A DNA stretch of 64,000 nucleotides from DTWD01 sp963662965 (GTDB lineage: Bacteria > Acidobacteriota > Vicinamibacteria > Vicinamibacterales > UBA8438). Below, piece after piece: positions 8,891 through 16,028 of the stretch. The translations under genes were made by a program, and so were the position numbers. Below the pieces are notes generated by a model, which did not search any database, had not been told where the DNA came from, and saw only the letters and a program-made list of their open reading frames with translations. Every line of letters starts with the position of its first letter. Within the stretch, counting starts at the first letter, position 1. The stretch is from the NCBI GenBank assembly GCA_963662965.1, contig OY759970.1:1178001-1242000 (forward strand), written 5' to 3'.

Positions 8891-8916
8891 AATTGGATTG
8901 TAGTAGTGTGCATCAC

Positions 8917-10140
8917 GTGCGGCGCCGAATGCATCGAGTCTGGATCGGAGCGATCGCCACGCTGCTGGCGGTCGGTCTCATTTCGACCGCGCAATCGCAG
9001 ACTCCGGGCCGCGTGGTCGCCATTGGCGACATCCACGGCGCCGGCGGCGTGTTCCGCGAGCTGCTAAAAGCCGCCGATCTGACGGACGCCACCGGCACGT
9101 AGACCGGCGGGACGACGACACTGGTGCAGACCGGAGACTTCACCGACCGTGGTCCCGACGTCAGACAGGTCATGGACCTGCTCATGCAGCTCCAACGCGA
9201 CGCGTCGGCTGCCGGCGGTGAGGTTCGGGTGCTGCTCGGCAACCACGAGGCGATGAACCTCATGGGAAGCGTTCGAGACGTAACGACCGACATCTACGCC
9301 ATCTTCGCGGCCGATGACTCACAGGAGCAACGCGACGCCGCATACCGCAGCTACCGCAGCTGGACGGAGCGGCGTGAGACCGAGCTGGGCCATCCGTTGC
9401 CCGACGTGCAGACACAAGAGGAGTGGCTGGCAGACCATCCATTTGGCTTCCTCGAGTACCTGGACGCACTCGGACCGGACGGACACTATGGCCGGTGGCT
9501 ACGTCAGCGGCCGATTGCCACTCGTGTCGGCGGTGCGATCTTCCTCCACGGCGGACTCCATCCGGACCTCCCGGCTGCGTCGGTCGATACGCTCAACGAG
9601 GAGGCGCGTAAGGACCTGGCGCGATGGGATGAGTACCGCGAGGACCTCGTCGACGGAAACATCATCCTTCCGTTTTCGAAATTCGAGGAGATCCTAACCC
9701 TGACCGCTCTCGAGCTACGGGCGTGGGTCACCCGCGTCTCGCCCGGACCGCAAGAGTCGGCACGCAGCGTCACGATCTCGGCAGACGACCAGCTGGTGAT
9801 TGACGCCCTGATTGCGGTCCAAGGGGTCGGCGCATGGTCGGTGATCGATCCCAATGGCCCGCTGTGGCATCGCGGCTTCGCACGGTGGTCGCCCGAGGAG
9901 GGCGAGTCGCGCATCTCGAAGGTGCTCGAGCGGTTCGACGTGACGCGCATCGTCGTCGGACACAGCGTGACCTCCGACCGACTGGTGCAAGCGAAGTTCG
10001 GCGGACGGGTATTCCTCATCGACACCGGCATGCTGGTTGGTGCGTATCAAGGACGCGCGTCGGCACTCGAGCTCGTTGGTCCACAGGCCACCGCCATCTA
10101 TATCGATCGCCGCGAACCGCTGACCGCACCGACGCCCTGG
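8917..10140 (+). pseudogene. Secreted metallophosphoesterase, interrupted by an in-frame TAG
   Basis: A calcineurin-like phosphoesterase with signal peptide (start GTG 8917 or ATG 8929). Metal motifs are AIGDIHG, QTGDFTDRGP, LGNHEAMN, FLHGGLHP and VVGHSV. All expected motifs are present, but an amber codon at 9100-9102 sits between the first two, where relatives appear to have Trp (TGG). No stop codon follows the conserved region near 10140; the frame stays open antisense to the deacetylase gene and into pcm. Either the gene is broken or the base is a sequencing error. If intact it would be a periplasmic Ser/Thr-type phosphatase. Confidence 0.8.
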
Positions 10141-10158
10141 CGAGGGTGTCGGAGCCTC

Positions 10159-10869
10159 CTAGCAGATGGTCCCAAAGACGAACCCGTCGGCGCGCAGGGT
10201 CGGAATCAGCACCGCAACCGCATCGACGGCGTACTGTCGGTCGGCAGCCGGGTTCTCGTGATGCCCGTCGTGAATCACCACGATATCGCCGCCCGAGACG
10301 CGGCCGGCCAGGCGGACCGCGAGGCCGATCGGATCCGGCGGGCGATACCAGTTGAAGTCCCACAGGCTCCACCCCCACCCGACGAGCGCGTAGTCGATCT
10401 TGGCCAGTCCTTGGTACATCTGACCGCTGCGCCAACCGCCGTGGGGACGGAACGCCCGACACGGACGGCTACCGGCCAGACGCTCGATGCGATCCGCCGC
10501 GGCCTTCAAACGCTCGGCCACCTGCGCCGGCGGCAATGCCATCAAGGCGCGAGTGTGGGTGTGAAGCCCGACCGCATGCCCCTCACCGAACATCCGTCTG
10601 ACGATCGGCGCGGTGGCGTCGGTGAGGTGGCGATCGATCAGAAAGAAGGTTGCGGTGACGCCATTCTCGGCGAGCACGTCGAGCAGCTGCGGCGTCGCGC
10701 TTGGGTTCGGCCCGTCGTCGAACGTGAGATAGACCGTAGGCGGACCGTCGTCCGTCGGCATGCTCCAGAGCGCCTGGGCGGGGGCCATGGCATCCAGCAG
10801 AAAGGGAAAGGGCGCCACGTGCGCCAGCGAGAGCAGTCCGAATCCGACGACAACCAACAGCCAGAACAT
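10159..10869 (-). CDS. Polysaccharide deacetylase (NodB domain)
   Basis: A 236-residue carbohydrate esterase family 4 protein. It has an N-terminal membrane anchor (MFWLLVVVGFGLLSLA) and catalytic motifs TFDDGPN, HTHT (metal His pair in GLHTHTR), RPHGGWR (usually RPPxG, here His) and VIHDGHH. It would remove N-acetyl groups from a cell-wall or envelope glycan outside the membrane. It lies convergent with the phosphoesterase and divergent from pcm. CTAG and a fragment of an inverted-repeat element start directly after its ATG. Confidence 0.88.
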   Translation of the reverse strand: MFWLLVVVGFGLLSLAHVAPFPFLLDAMAPAQALWSMPTDDGPPTVYLTFDDGPNPSATPQLLDVLAENGVTATFFLIDRHLTDATAPIVRRMFGEGHAVGLHTHTRALMALPPAQVAERLKAAADRIERLAGSRPCRAFRPHGGWRSGQMYQGLAKIDYALVGWGWSLWDFNWYRPPDPIGLAVRLAGRVSGGDIVVIHDGHHENPAADRQYAVDAVAVLIPTLRADGFVFGTIC

Positions 10870-10893
10870 CTAGGAGCCCATGGTGACGGTCGC
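10870..10893. repeat. Solo end of the CTAG-bounded inverted-repeat element
   Basis: CTAGGAGCCCATGGTGACGG matches one end of the elements at 13251 and 42955 (CTAGGAGCCCGTGRTGAARG). No partner end is seen nearby. It lies between the deacetylase ATG and pcm. Confidence 0.5.
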
Positions 10894-11031
10894 GGGTCGC
10901 GAGGGTGGCAGGGGGCCGGTCTCGCCCTCGCGCTGGCGAGCGCCCACTGCGCGCTCGGGCCCGCCGACCCGGCCAGCATCGCCGAGACCCGGTCTCAAGA
11001 TCAACCCACGCGATCGGAGGAGCGGCAGCAA

Positions 11032-11640
11032 ATGGTCGACCAACAGATTCAGCGACGCGGCATCGCGGACGAACGCGTGCTTCGCGCGATGACGGCCGTC
11101 CCCCGCCACCGGTTCGTGCCGCCGGCCCTTTCGTCCCGGGCGTACGACGATTCGCCGCTTCCGATCGGTTTCGACCAGACGATTTCCCAGCCCTACGTCG
11201 TCGCCTACATGACCGAGGCCGCCGCGCTCCCGAGCGACGCCAAAGTGCTGGAGATTGGCACCGGATCGGGGTATCAGGCAGCCGTGTTGGCGGAGATCGC
11301 CGCCGAGGTCTACTCGATCGAGATCGTGCCTGAGCTCGCGGCCCGCGCACGCGTCTTGCTCGACGAGCTTGGGTACGACAACGTCGAGGTCAAAGCGGGA
11401 GATGGATACCGTGGATGGCCCGAGGAGGCACCGTTCGACGCCATCCTCGCAACCGCGGCGCCGGACCACGTCCCGGCGGCCCTTGTCGAGCAGCTCGCCA
11501 CCGGAGCGCGACTTGTGATTCCGGTGGGACGATTCCGACAAGAGATGACGATCGTGACGAAGACGGACGACGGGACGACGACGCAGACGACGCTCCCGGT
11601 CCGATTCGTGCCGATGACCGGCGAGGCGCGTGACCGCTGA
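11032..11640 (+). CDS. pcm: Protein-L-isoaspartate O-methyltransferase
   Basis: A 202-residue SAM-dependent repair methyltransferase that methylates isoaspartyl residues in damaged proteins. It shows VPRHRFVPPAL, QTISQPYVVAYMTE, the SAM loop VLEIGTGSGYQAAVLA and GDGYRGWPEEAPFDAIL. ATG 11032 has GGAGG about 11 nt upstream. The frame upstream encodes a signal-like stretch (GLALALASAHCALG). A start at 10880 would join it only if one G were missing from the run at 10911-10915, so a periplasmic form with an extended N-terminus is possible. Confidence 0.9.
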   Translation: MVDQQIQRRGIADERVLRAMTAVPRHRFVPPALSSRAYDDSPLPIGFDQTISQPYVVAYMTEAAALPSDAKVLEIGTGSGYQAAVLAEIAAEVYSIEIVPELAARARVLLDELGYDNVEVKAGDGYRGWPEEAPFDAILATAAPDHVPAALVEQLATGARLVIPVGRFRQEMTIVTKTDDGTTTQTTLPVRFVPMTGEARDR

Positions 11641-11663
11641 TTAGCGTCGCGGGCTGCAAGGGC

Positions 11664-12740
11664 CTACCCGGCGGGCGCGGCCGGCACCGGCGGGCGGTAG
11701 CTCGCAATCGAGACTTGCGCGGCGGCGAGCTCGGCGATCTTGAGGATCGCTTGCGCGGCCGGCGAGTCCGGCTCTGTGCTCACAATCGGCGCACCGGTAT
11801 CGCCCCCGATCCGGATCGGTGTGTAGAGGGGAATCTGGCCGAGGAAGGGCACGCCGAGCTCCTCCGCCATGCGCTCGCCGCCCCCCTTGCCGAACAAGTC
11901 GCTCTCGTGCTCGCATCCGGGACACACGTAGTAGCTCATGTTCTCCACGATACCGAGCGTCGGGACGTTCAGCTTCTGATACATCGCGACGGCGCGACGA
12001 CTATCTGCCAGCGAGACGGTCTGCGGCGTCGTCACCACGATCGCGCCGGAGACTGGCACAAACTGACTCAGGCTCAATGCGACGTCGCCTGTGCCCGGCG
12101 GCATGTCAACGACGAGATAGTCGAGCTCACCCCACCGCACGTCCTGAAAGAACTGGCGCATGACGCCGTGCAGCATCGGCCCGCGCCAGATGATAGGCGC
12201 ATCGGCGTCCGTCAGGAAGCCCATCGACATGACACGAATGCCGTGTTTCTCGGCCGGCACGATCTTCTTCCCGTCTGACTCGAGTTGAGACTCGATACCG
12301 AGCATGATCGGCACGTTTGGCCCGTAGACGTCGCCGTCGATAATGCCGACGCGGCCGCCGTATCTGGCGAGTGCGACGGCGATATTCACCGACACCGTCG
12401 TCTTGCCGACCCCGCCCTTGCCCGCACCGACCGCAATGATGTTCTTGATTCCAGGGATCGGCGCTTTCTCGGCGTCGGGTACGGCCGACCGCACGCTCGC
12501 GGTCATCTCTATATCGACCGAGGTCACACGGTCGAGAGCAGCGACCACAGACTGCGCTTGATCGCGCATCTGGTCCTTGACCGGACACGCCGGTGTCGTC
12601 AGCTCGATGGCAAACGAGACCTGTCCGTCGGTGATGGTCAGGTTCTTGACGAACCCGAGGCTCACGATGTCACGGCCCAGGTCGGGATCGGTGACCGCCT
12701 TGAGGGCGTCGAGCACTGCGGCGTCCGATATCGTGGTCAT
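11664..12740 (-). CDS. apbC: Mrp/ApbC family iron-sulfur cluster carrier ATPase
   Basis: A 358-residue protein. Residues 1-85 form a MIP18-type domain (AVTDPDLGRDIVSLGFV, TPACPVKDQM). It is joined to a P-loop ATPase with the deviant Walker A GAGKGGVGKTTVSVN, DGDVYGPN, VDMPPGTGD and the cluster-binding CPGC near residue 279. It carries and delivers [4Fe-4S] clusters in the cytoplasm. Length and order are standard for bacterial Mrp. The C-terminus is Pro/Ala-rich. The Fe-S carrier erpA at 52461 is a likely functional partner. Confidence 0.93.
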   Translation of the reverse strand: MTTISDAAVLDALKAVTDPDLGRDIVSLGFVKNLTITDGQVSFAIELTTPACPVKDQMRDQAQSVVAALDRVTSVDIEMTASVRSAVPDAEKAPIPGIKNIIAVGAGKGGVGKTTVSVNIAVALARYGGRVGIIDGDVYGPNVPIMLGIESQLESDGKKIVPAEKHGIRVMSMGFLTDADAPIIWRGPMLHGVMRQFFQDVRWGELDYLVVDMPPGTGDVALSLSQFVPVSGAIVVTTPQTVSLADSRRAVAMYQKLNVPTLGIVENMSYYVCPGCEHESDLFGKGGGERMAEELGVPFLGQIPLYTPIRIGGDTGAPIVSTEPDSPAAQAILKIAELAAAQVSIASYRPPVPAAPAG

Positions 12741-12858
12741 AGAGACTAAGCTTAGCGGCTTCGACGCTCGGCTCGCAATCGCGCGCAGGCCGCGCGTTGC
12801 TCCCCCGTCCGGGCTATGTCAGACTTCGGTCCGAGGTCGCCACGGCAAGGAGCCACCG

Positions 12859-13254
12859 ATGACCGACGAGCCGACGATACCGGACGTGCCGCCGCCACCG
12901 CCGCCGCCTCCCCCGTCGGTCCCGCCGCCATCGGGTGGTACCGTGTCGCCGAATCGCGGCCTCATGATCGTCCTGTCGTATCTGTGGCTCTTGGCACTCG
13001 TGCCCCTCCTGACGGAAAAGGAGGACACAGAGGTACAGTGGCACGCCAAGCACGGGCTCGTCTTGCTTGGATCCGAGATCGCCCTGTTCTTTGCGCTGAA
13101 CATCGTGGGGGCGGTCACCGGCTTCCTTGGATGCTTTTTTCTGCCGCTCCTCCAGCTGGGTATTCTCGTGTTGCACGTCGTGTGCATCACGAAGGGACTC
13201 AAGGGCGAGCGGGTGATCGTCCCCGTCATCAGCGACTACGCCGACAAGCTCTAG
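12859..13254 (+). CDS. DUF4870-family membrane protein
   Basis: A 131-residue protein starting with a run of prolines (about residues 8-24), then two or three transmembrane helices (LMIVLSYLWLLALVPLL, LGSEIALFFALNIVGAV, FFLPLLQLGILVLHVVCI). Between them lies QWHAKHGLVL, the short polar signature of DUF4870/Tic20-like proteins. AAGGAG at 12847-12852 is a good ribosome-binding site. Function is unknown. The stop TAG lies inside the CTAG that begins the following inverted-repeat element. Confidence 0.82.
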   Translation: MTDEPTIPDVPPPPPPPPPSVPPPSGGTVSPNRGLMIVLSYLWLLALVPLLTEKEDTEVQWHAKHGLVLLGSEIALFFALNIVGAVTGFLGCFFLPLLQLGILVLHVVCITKGLKGERVIVPVISDYADKL

Positions 13255-13428
13255 GAGCCCGTGATGAAAGTCACGCTGCATTCGACCGGCGAGGCATCCT
13301 GCAAGGGCCGGCGCTGCGACCCCCTTCAGCGGGGTCAAATGCTCTTGGTCTGCTTCCTCGTCGCGCCTTGCCAGACCGGCGCCTCGTCGGTCTCGGTGCA
13401 ACGCGCGACTTTCATCACGGGCTCCTAG
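13251..13428. mobile_element. CTAG-bounded inverted-repeat element C1 (MITE-like)
   Basis: 178 bp with 22-bp perfect terminal inverted repeats: CTAGGAGCCCGTGATGAAAG.. at the left and its complement ending CACGGGCTCCTAG at the right. The inside is homologous, in reverse orientation, to the element at 42955-43123 (shared CATTCGACCGGCG and GTCTCGGTGCA). The left CTAG supplies the stop codon of the DUF4870 gene. No coding capacity is visible, so a non-autonomous transposable element is likely. Confidence 0.8.
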
Positions 13429-13441
13429 GGCTCTGGGCTCT

Positions 13442-13750
13442 GTGGGCCGTCTGCACCGGTACATCGTCGTCGGACTCGTTGCCGCCTTGTTGCTGGTGGC
13501 GGCGGACCGCGTGGAGTCGCCGGCCGACCAGCGTACGGCTCGTCTCGTGATCTCGGCGATTCGCGTCTACCAAAACACGATCGGGCCTCATCTTGGCGCC
13601 ACGTGCAGGTTTACGCCCACCTGCAGCCACTACGCAGCAGCGGCGATCGAAGCGCGCGGCCTCCCCGCGGGTTCGTGGCTGGCCGTACGGCGAATCGTGC
13701 GGTGTGGACCGTGGACGCCCCTCGGCACCTCCGACCCGCCGCCTGAATGA
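13442..13750 (+). CDS. yidD: YidD membrane protein insertion efficiency factor
   Basis: A 102-residue protein whose second half matches YidD: VISAIRVYQNTIGPHLG, CRFTPTCSHYA, LAVRRIVRCGPW. YidD assists YidC-dependent insertion of inner-membrane proteins. The first ~40 residues add a transmembrane helix (YIVVGLVAALLLVAA) not found in the short form. The start is GTG 13442. rnpA, rpmH and yidC, the usual neighbours, are not in the window. Confidence 0.9.
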   Translation: MGRLHRYIVVGLVAALLLVAADRVESPADQRTARLVISAIRVYQNTIGPHLGATCRFTPTCSHYAAAAIEARGLPAGSWLAVRRIVRCGPWTPLGTSDPPPE

Positions 13751-13753
13751 GGA

Positions 13754-13850
13754 CCAGGGCGTGCACGGCGCGCCCCCGGCGGCACGGAGTGGGGCGTAGG
13801 GGGCCCCCGCGAGTGCCGCCGACAGGGTCCGGGGCAGTCAGCCCCGTGTG
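13754..13850. repeat. Family A intergenic repeat, copy 4 (reverse)
   Basis: AGGGCGTGCACGGCGCGCCC through GGGGCAGTCAGCCCCGTGTG, lying between yidD and the convergent DnaJ-like gene. Confidence 0.75.
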
Positions 13851-13889
13851 AAAATGCCCCAGGGCGCGCCCAACGCAGGCCCGTCTGAA

Positions 13890-14426
13890 TTATTGAACTT
13901 GAATGCGAACTTCGATGTGGGTTTCGGCCGCATACGGCGGCGAGACAGAAAAACGGAGGCAGCTGCCGTGGCGCACGCCTGGAGGCACACGGAGATCGAG
14001 CTGGTGAGAGACCCATCCGGTGCCGCTCCCGCGGCACACGCCGCACGGGTCGGACCACAGCTCACCCCGTCCACCGCACACAGGGCAGGTGTGGCGGACG
14101 GTGAGGTCGAGCGGCACCTGCACCCCCTCGATCGCCTGCCGAGCCGTCAACGCGATCTCGGTTTGCTGCGTGGCACCGTCGGCGGCGGCGACGGCTCCGA
14201 AGAACGCCCTCCGCATGCGCGGCACAAACGTCGAGACCGACGGAAAGCCGACCTCGACGTCGTCGCGTGGGAGCGCGACGTGCTGCGGGGCGTTGCGCGT
14301 CCGTGTCAGTGGCCGGGAACGCGCGCGCTCATCGCGCATCCGTCGCGCCAGCGCCCAGTATGCGCGCCGTCGGGCATGTCGGTCGACGGGCCGAAAGTTC
14401 TCGGGCAGACTGTGGTCATCGGACAC
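13890..14426 (-). CDS. DnaJ C-terminal-like protein with half a zinc finger
   Basis: A protein of about 178 residues resembling the central and C-terminal part of DnaJ without a J domain. It has a segment equivalent to the DnaJ substrate domain (QTEIALTARQAIEGVQVPLDL). Two Cys motifs follow, CPVCGGRG and CGVCRGSG, where DnaJ has four. It ends with LDLRVPPGVRHGSCLRFSV. GTG 14424-14426 is preferred because TATCGT lies 7 nt upstream; ATG 14453 is possible. It may bind unfolded substrates for Hsp70 or a specific client. Confidence 0.75.
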   Translation of the reverse strand: MSDDHSLPENFRPVDRHARRRAYWALARRMRDERARSRPLTRTRNAPQHVALPRDDVEVGFPSVSTFVPRMRRAFFGAVAAADGATQQTEIALTARQAIEGVQVPLDLTVRHTCPVCGGRGELWSDPCGVCRGSGTGWVSHQLDLRVPPGVRHGSCLRFSVSPPYAAETHIEVRIQVQ

Positions 14427-14493
14427 AACTCGTACGATAGGAGTGGCTTCCAATGATTGTCAAGAACGGAGCCGGGTGCTAGCATGCGGCCGC

Positions 14494-14682
14494 ATGCGCG
14501 ATACGCAGCCACCGCGCAGCGAGTCTCGGGACGCGTCACTTCGCATCTGCCCTGACTGTGGCGGATTGCTCGCGCGTAACGAGCCGTCGTGGACCGCGGC
14601 TGTCGATAGCGCCGCGCACACCCGCCGGCCAAGCCCGCTGTCCCAGCAATGGAGATGCCTCATCTGCGGCTATCGGGACTAG
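14494..14682 (+). CDS. Small zinc-ribbon protein
   Basis: A 62-residue protein with CPDCGG near residue 19 and CLICGY near the C-terminus, a classic two-knuckle zinc ribbon. Family is unknown. TAGCAT at 14480-14485 lies 8 nt before ATG 14494, fitting a leaderless start. Its TAG stop is part of the CTAG that begins the next inverted-repeat element. Confidence 0.65.
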   Translation: MRDTQPPRSESRDASLRICPDCGGLLARNEPSWTAAVDSAAHTRRPSPLSQQWRCLICGYRD

Positions 14683-14844
14683 TAGCCTATCCTCTCCACA
14701 TCGACGGTGGTCCGCGGAGCGCGGCGCCCGGCGGGCAAGACGCGACGAGAGAACAAATTGGGCATTTGTGACCGAGGAGCAACGCAGTCCGGCGGGACGC
14801 CCCGCCCTCGGAGTGCTGTCGATGTGGAGAGGACAGGCCTCTAG
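14679..14844. mobile_element. CTAG-bounded inverted-repeat element C3 (MITE-like)
   Basis: 166 bp bounded by CTAG at both ends, with ~27-bp inverted repeats (3 mismatches) that include CCTCTCCACATCGAC at 14691-14705 and its complement at 14818-14832. The interior shares a ~45-bp block (GCGACGAG.GA.CAAATTGGGC, then TGTGACCGAGGAGCAACGC) with the element at 42955, although the terminal repeats differ. Confidence 0.72.
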
Positions 14845-14868
14845 TCGATGTAGACGCGGGAGTGCCCG

Positions 14869-15018
14869 ATGTGTGGCGAAGTGATGCGCCTCCATGAACG
14901 CGAGCGACTCACCACCATTCCTGGCACGCGGGAAACGGTGCGCGCCAAGGTGGCCGAATGGGAATGCGTCGAGTGCGACTACTTCGAAGAGGCCGACGAA
15001 GAGGGGGAACGGTCTTAG
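14869..15018 (+). CDS. YgiT-type zinc-finger protein, start disturbed
   Basis: A 49-residue frame from ATG 14869 reading CGEVMRLHERE, ETVRAKVAEWECVECDYFEE. The matching first knuckle CPMC begins one codon pair upstream (TGC CCG at 14863-14868), but no ATG, GTG or TTG exists between it and an in-frame TAG at 14851-14853. The frame therefore lacks a start that keeps the first Cys. Element C3 ends 6 nt before that TAG and probably replaced the native start. Expression may be lost or may use a non-standard start. Confidence 0.6.
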   Translation: MCGEVMRLHERERLTTIPGTRETVRAKVAEWECVECDYFEEADEEGERS

Positions 15019-15239
15019 ACGCGCGCGCCGAGGCTCAATAACACTTCACGTCGCTGCTCGGCATCGAGACTGTCGAGATCTACCGCGCTCTCGCATTCGT
15101 CGCAGAGCAGCTCCAACAGCGCCGGCCGACCGTCCTCGGCCACATCCAAGCCGGTCTCCTCGACCTGAAGTAGATGCATTTGTAGCGTCTTCACCTGGAA
15201 GTTCTTTTCGTTCCCGCAGTCGGGGCACGTCAGCGCCAT
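15015..15239 (-). CDS. Small CxxC zinc-ribbon-like protein
   Basis: A 74-residue protein with CPDCGN at residues 5-10 and CDECES near 46, acidic overall. It could fold as a zinc ribbon. ATG 15239 has TACAAT 8 nt upstream on this strand (leaderless). The stop overlaps the stop of the convergent YgiT-like gene. Function is unknown. Confidence 0.7.
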   Translation of the reverse strand: MALTCPDCGNEKNFQVKTLQMHLLQVEETGLDVAEDGRPALLELLCDECESAVDLDSLDAEQRREVLLSLGARV

Positions 15240-15299
15240 ATTGTGCGATTGTACACCACCCATCGCATCGCCCCGACCGATCGCCGCTCGCGTCACAGG

Positions 15300-15389
15300 C
15301 TAGTGCAGGGATCGTGAAGTAGCTCGGCATTCGACCGCCGCTGCATCGGCGCTCTCGGTGCACGAGCCAATTCACGATCCCTGCACTAG
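15300..15389. mobile_element. CTAG-bounded inverted-repeat element D (MITE-like)
   Basis: 90 bp with 19-bp perfect terminal repeats CTAGTGCAGGGATCGTGAA and its complement. Just inside are GCATTCGACCGCCG...GCATC and CTCGGTGCACG, which match the subterminal parts of element C1 (GCATTCGACCGGCG, CTCGGTGCAACG). D looks like a shortened relative with different ends. Confidence 0.75.
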
Positions 15390-15413
15390 ATGATGTACGA
15401 TTCCGGTCTCAAG

Positions 15414-15509
15414 CAGGGCGCGCACAGCGCGCCCCCGCCGGAACGGAGTGGGGCCGTGGGGCCGCCGCGCGTGACGGCGGCGGGGTTCGGGGCCGCAGGC
15501 CCCGTCTGA
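15414..15509. repeat. Family A intergenic repeat, copy 5 (reverse)
   Basis: AGGGCGCGCACAGCGCGCCC through GGGGCCGCAGGCCCCGTCTG, ending 8 nt before the GTG start of the next small gene. Confidence 0.75.
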
Positions 15510-15517
15510 ATCTGAAC

Positions 15518-15703
15518 GTGACCGAATACACCATCCACAGCGAGGCACGCGGAGGGCACTGGGTGGCCTGGGCCACCGCGCCTGGCGAATCGAAACCGGC
15601 GGGGGCCGTCATCCTGCCGGGTCAAACCCAGCACGAAGCCGAGACCAACGCTCGGCGTTGGATCGAGCAGCTCGCCGCAGATCCGCGGCTCCTCCGTTCC
15701 TAG
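15518..15703 (+). CDS. Small conserved-looking protein (HicB-like fold possible)
   Basis: A 61-residue protein starting at GTG 15518 (VTEYTIHSEARGGHWVAW) and ending QHEAETNARRWIEQLAADP. The beta-hairpin followed by a helix with an AxxNA(R) motif resembles the partial RNase-H fold of HicB-type proteins. No HicA toxin gene lies next to it, so this is not a proposed toxin-antitoxin pair. Function is unknown. Confidence 0.55.
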   Translation: MTEYTIHSEARGGHWVAWATAPGESKPAGAVILPGQTQHEAETNARRWIEQLAADPRLLRS

Positions 15704-15951
15704 TGGCCTAGCGAGACTCGTAGGGGGTCTGGCGGCAGGTCGACGACGTCGAGCGATTCACCAAGCCCTAACACATGGCCGGCGCGATGATCGGCAATCG
15801 TGCAGTGTGGACCCTTCGCCTCGAGGGCGATCAGGTCGACGGCAAGTGAGGGCGCCCGATAGTCGGCCGCGACGCAGCCACACGGCAGAGCTGAGAGCAT
15901 CAGGAGCTCGAACGGGCCCGTTACGGGACGCAAGGCAGGCGATGTCGTCAC
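15700..15951 (-). CDS. Hypothetical protein
   Basis: An 83-residue frame from GTG 15949-15951. It contains VDLIALEAKGPHCTIADHRAGHVLGLGESLDVVDLPP, shown here in two parts: VDLIALEAKGPHC and IADHRAGHVLGLGESL. The pattern looks like a folded domain. The frame ends at the 3' end of the previous small gene, overlapping by 4 nt. No family is recognised. The start could be further upstream. Confidence 0.45.
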   Translation of the reverse strand: MTTSPALRPVTGPFELLMLSALPCGCVAADYRAPSLAVDLIALEAKGPHCTIADHRAGHVLGLGESLDVVDLPPDPLRVSLGH

Positions 15952-16028
15952 GGTGGCTTTTATTCCCCCCACCCCAGGATTATCGGTTTCCCGGAATCGG
16001 ACCCACAGGGGCCACCGCGGCACGAACT

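Noticed and set aside
13251..15389. CRISPR array from the repeated blocks at 13-15 kb
   Set aside because: Repeats are palindromic-ended, of different lengths and not regularly spaced, with no unique spacers or cas genes.
15518..15703. HicAB toxin-antitoxin system
   Set aside because: Only a weak HicB-like shape is seen and no HicA-type gene is adjacent on either side.
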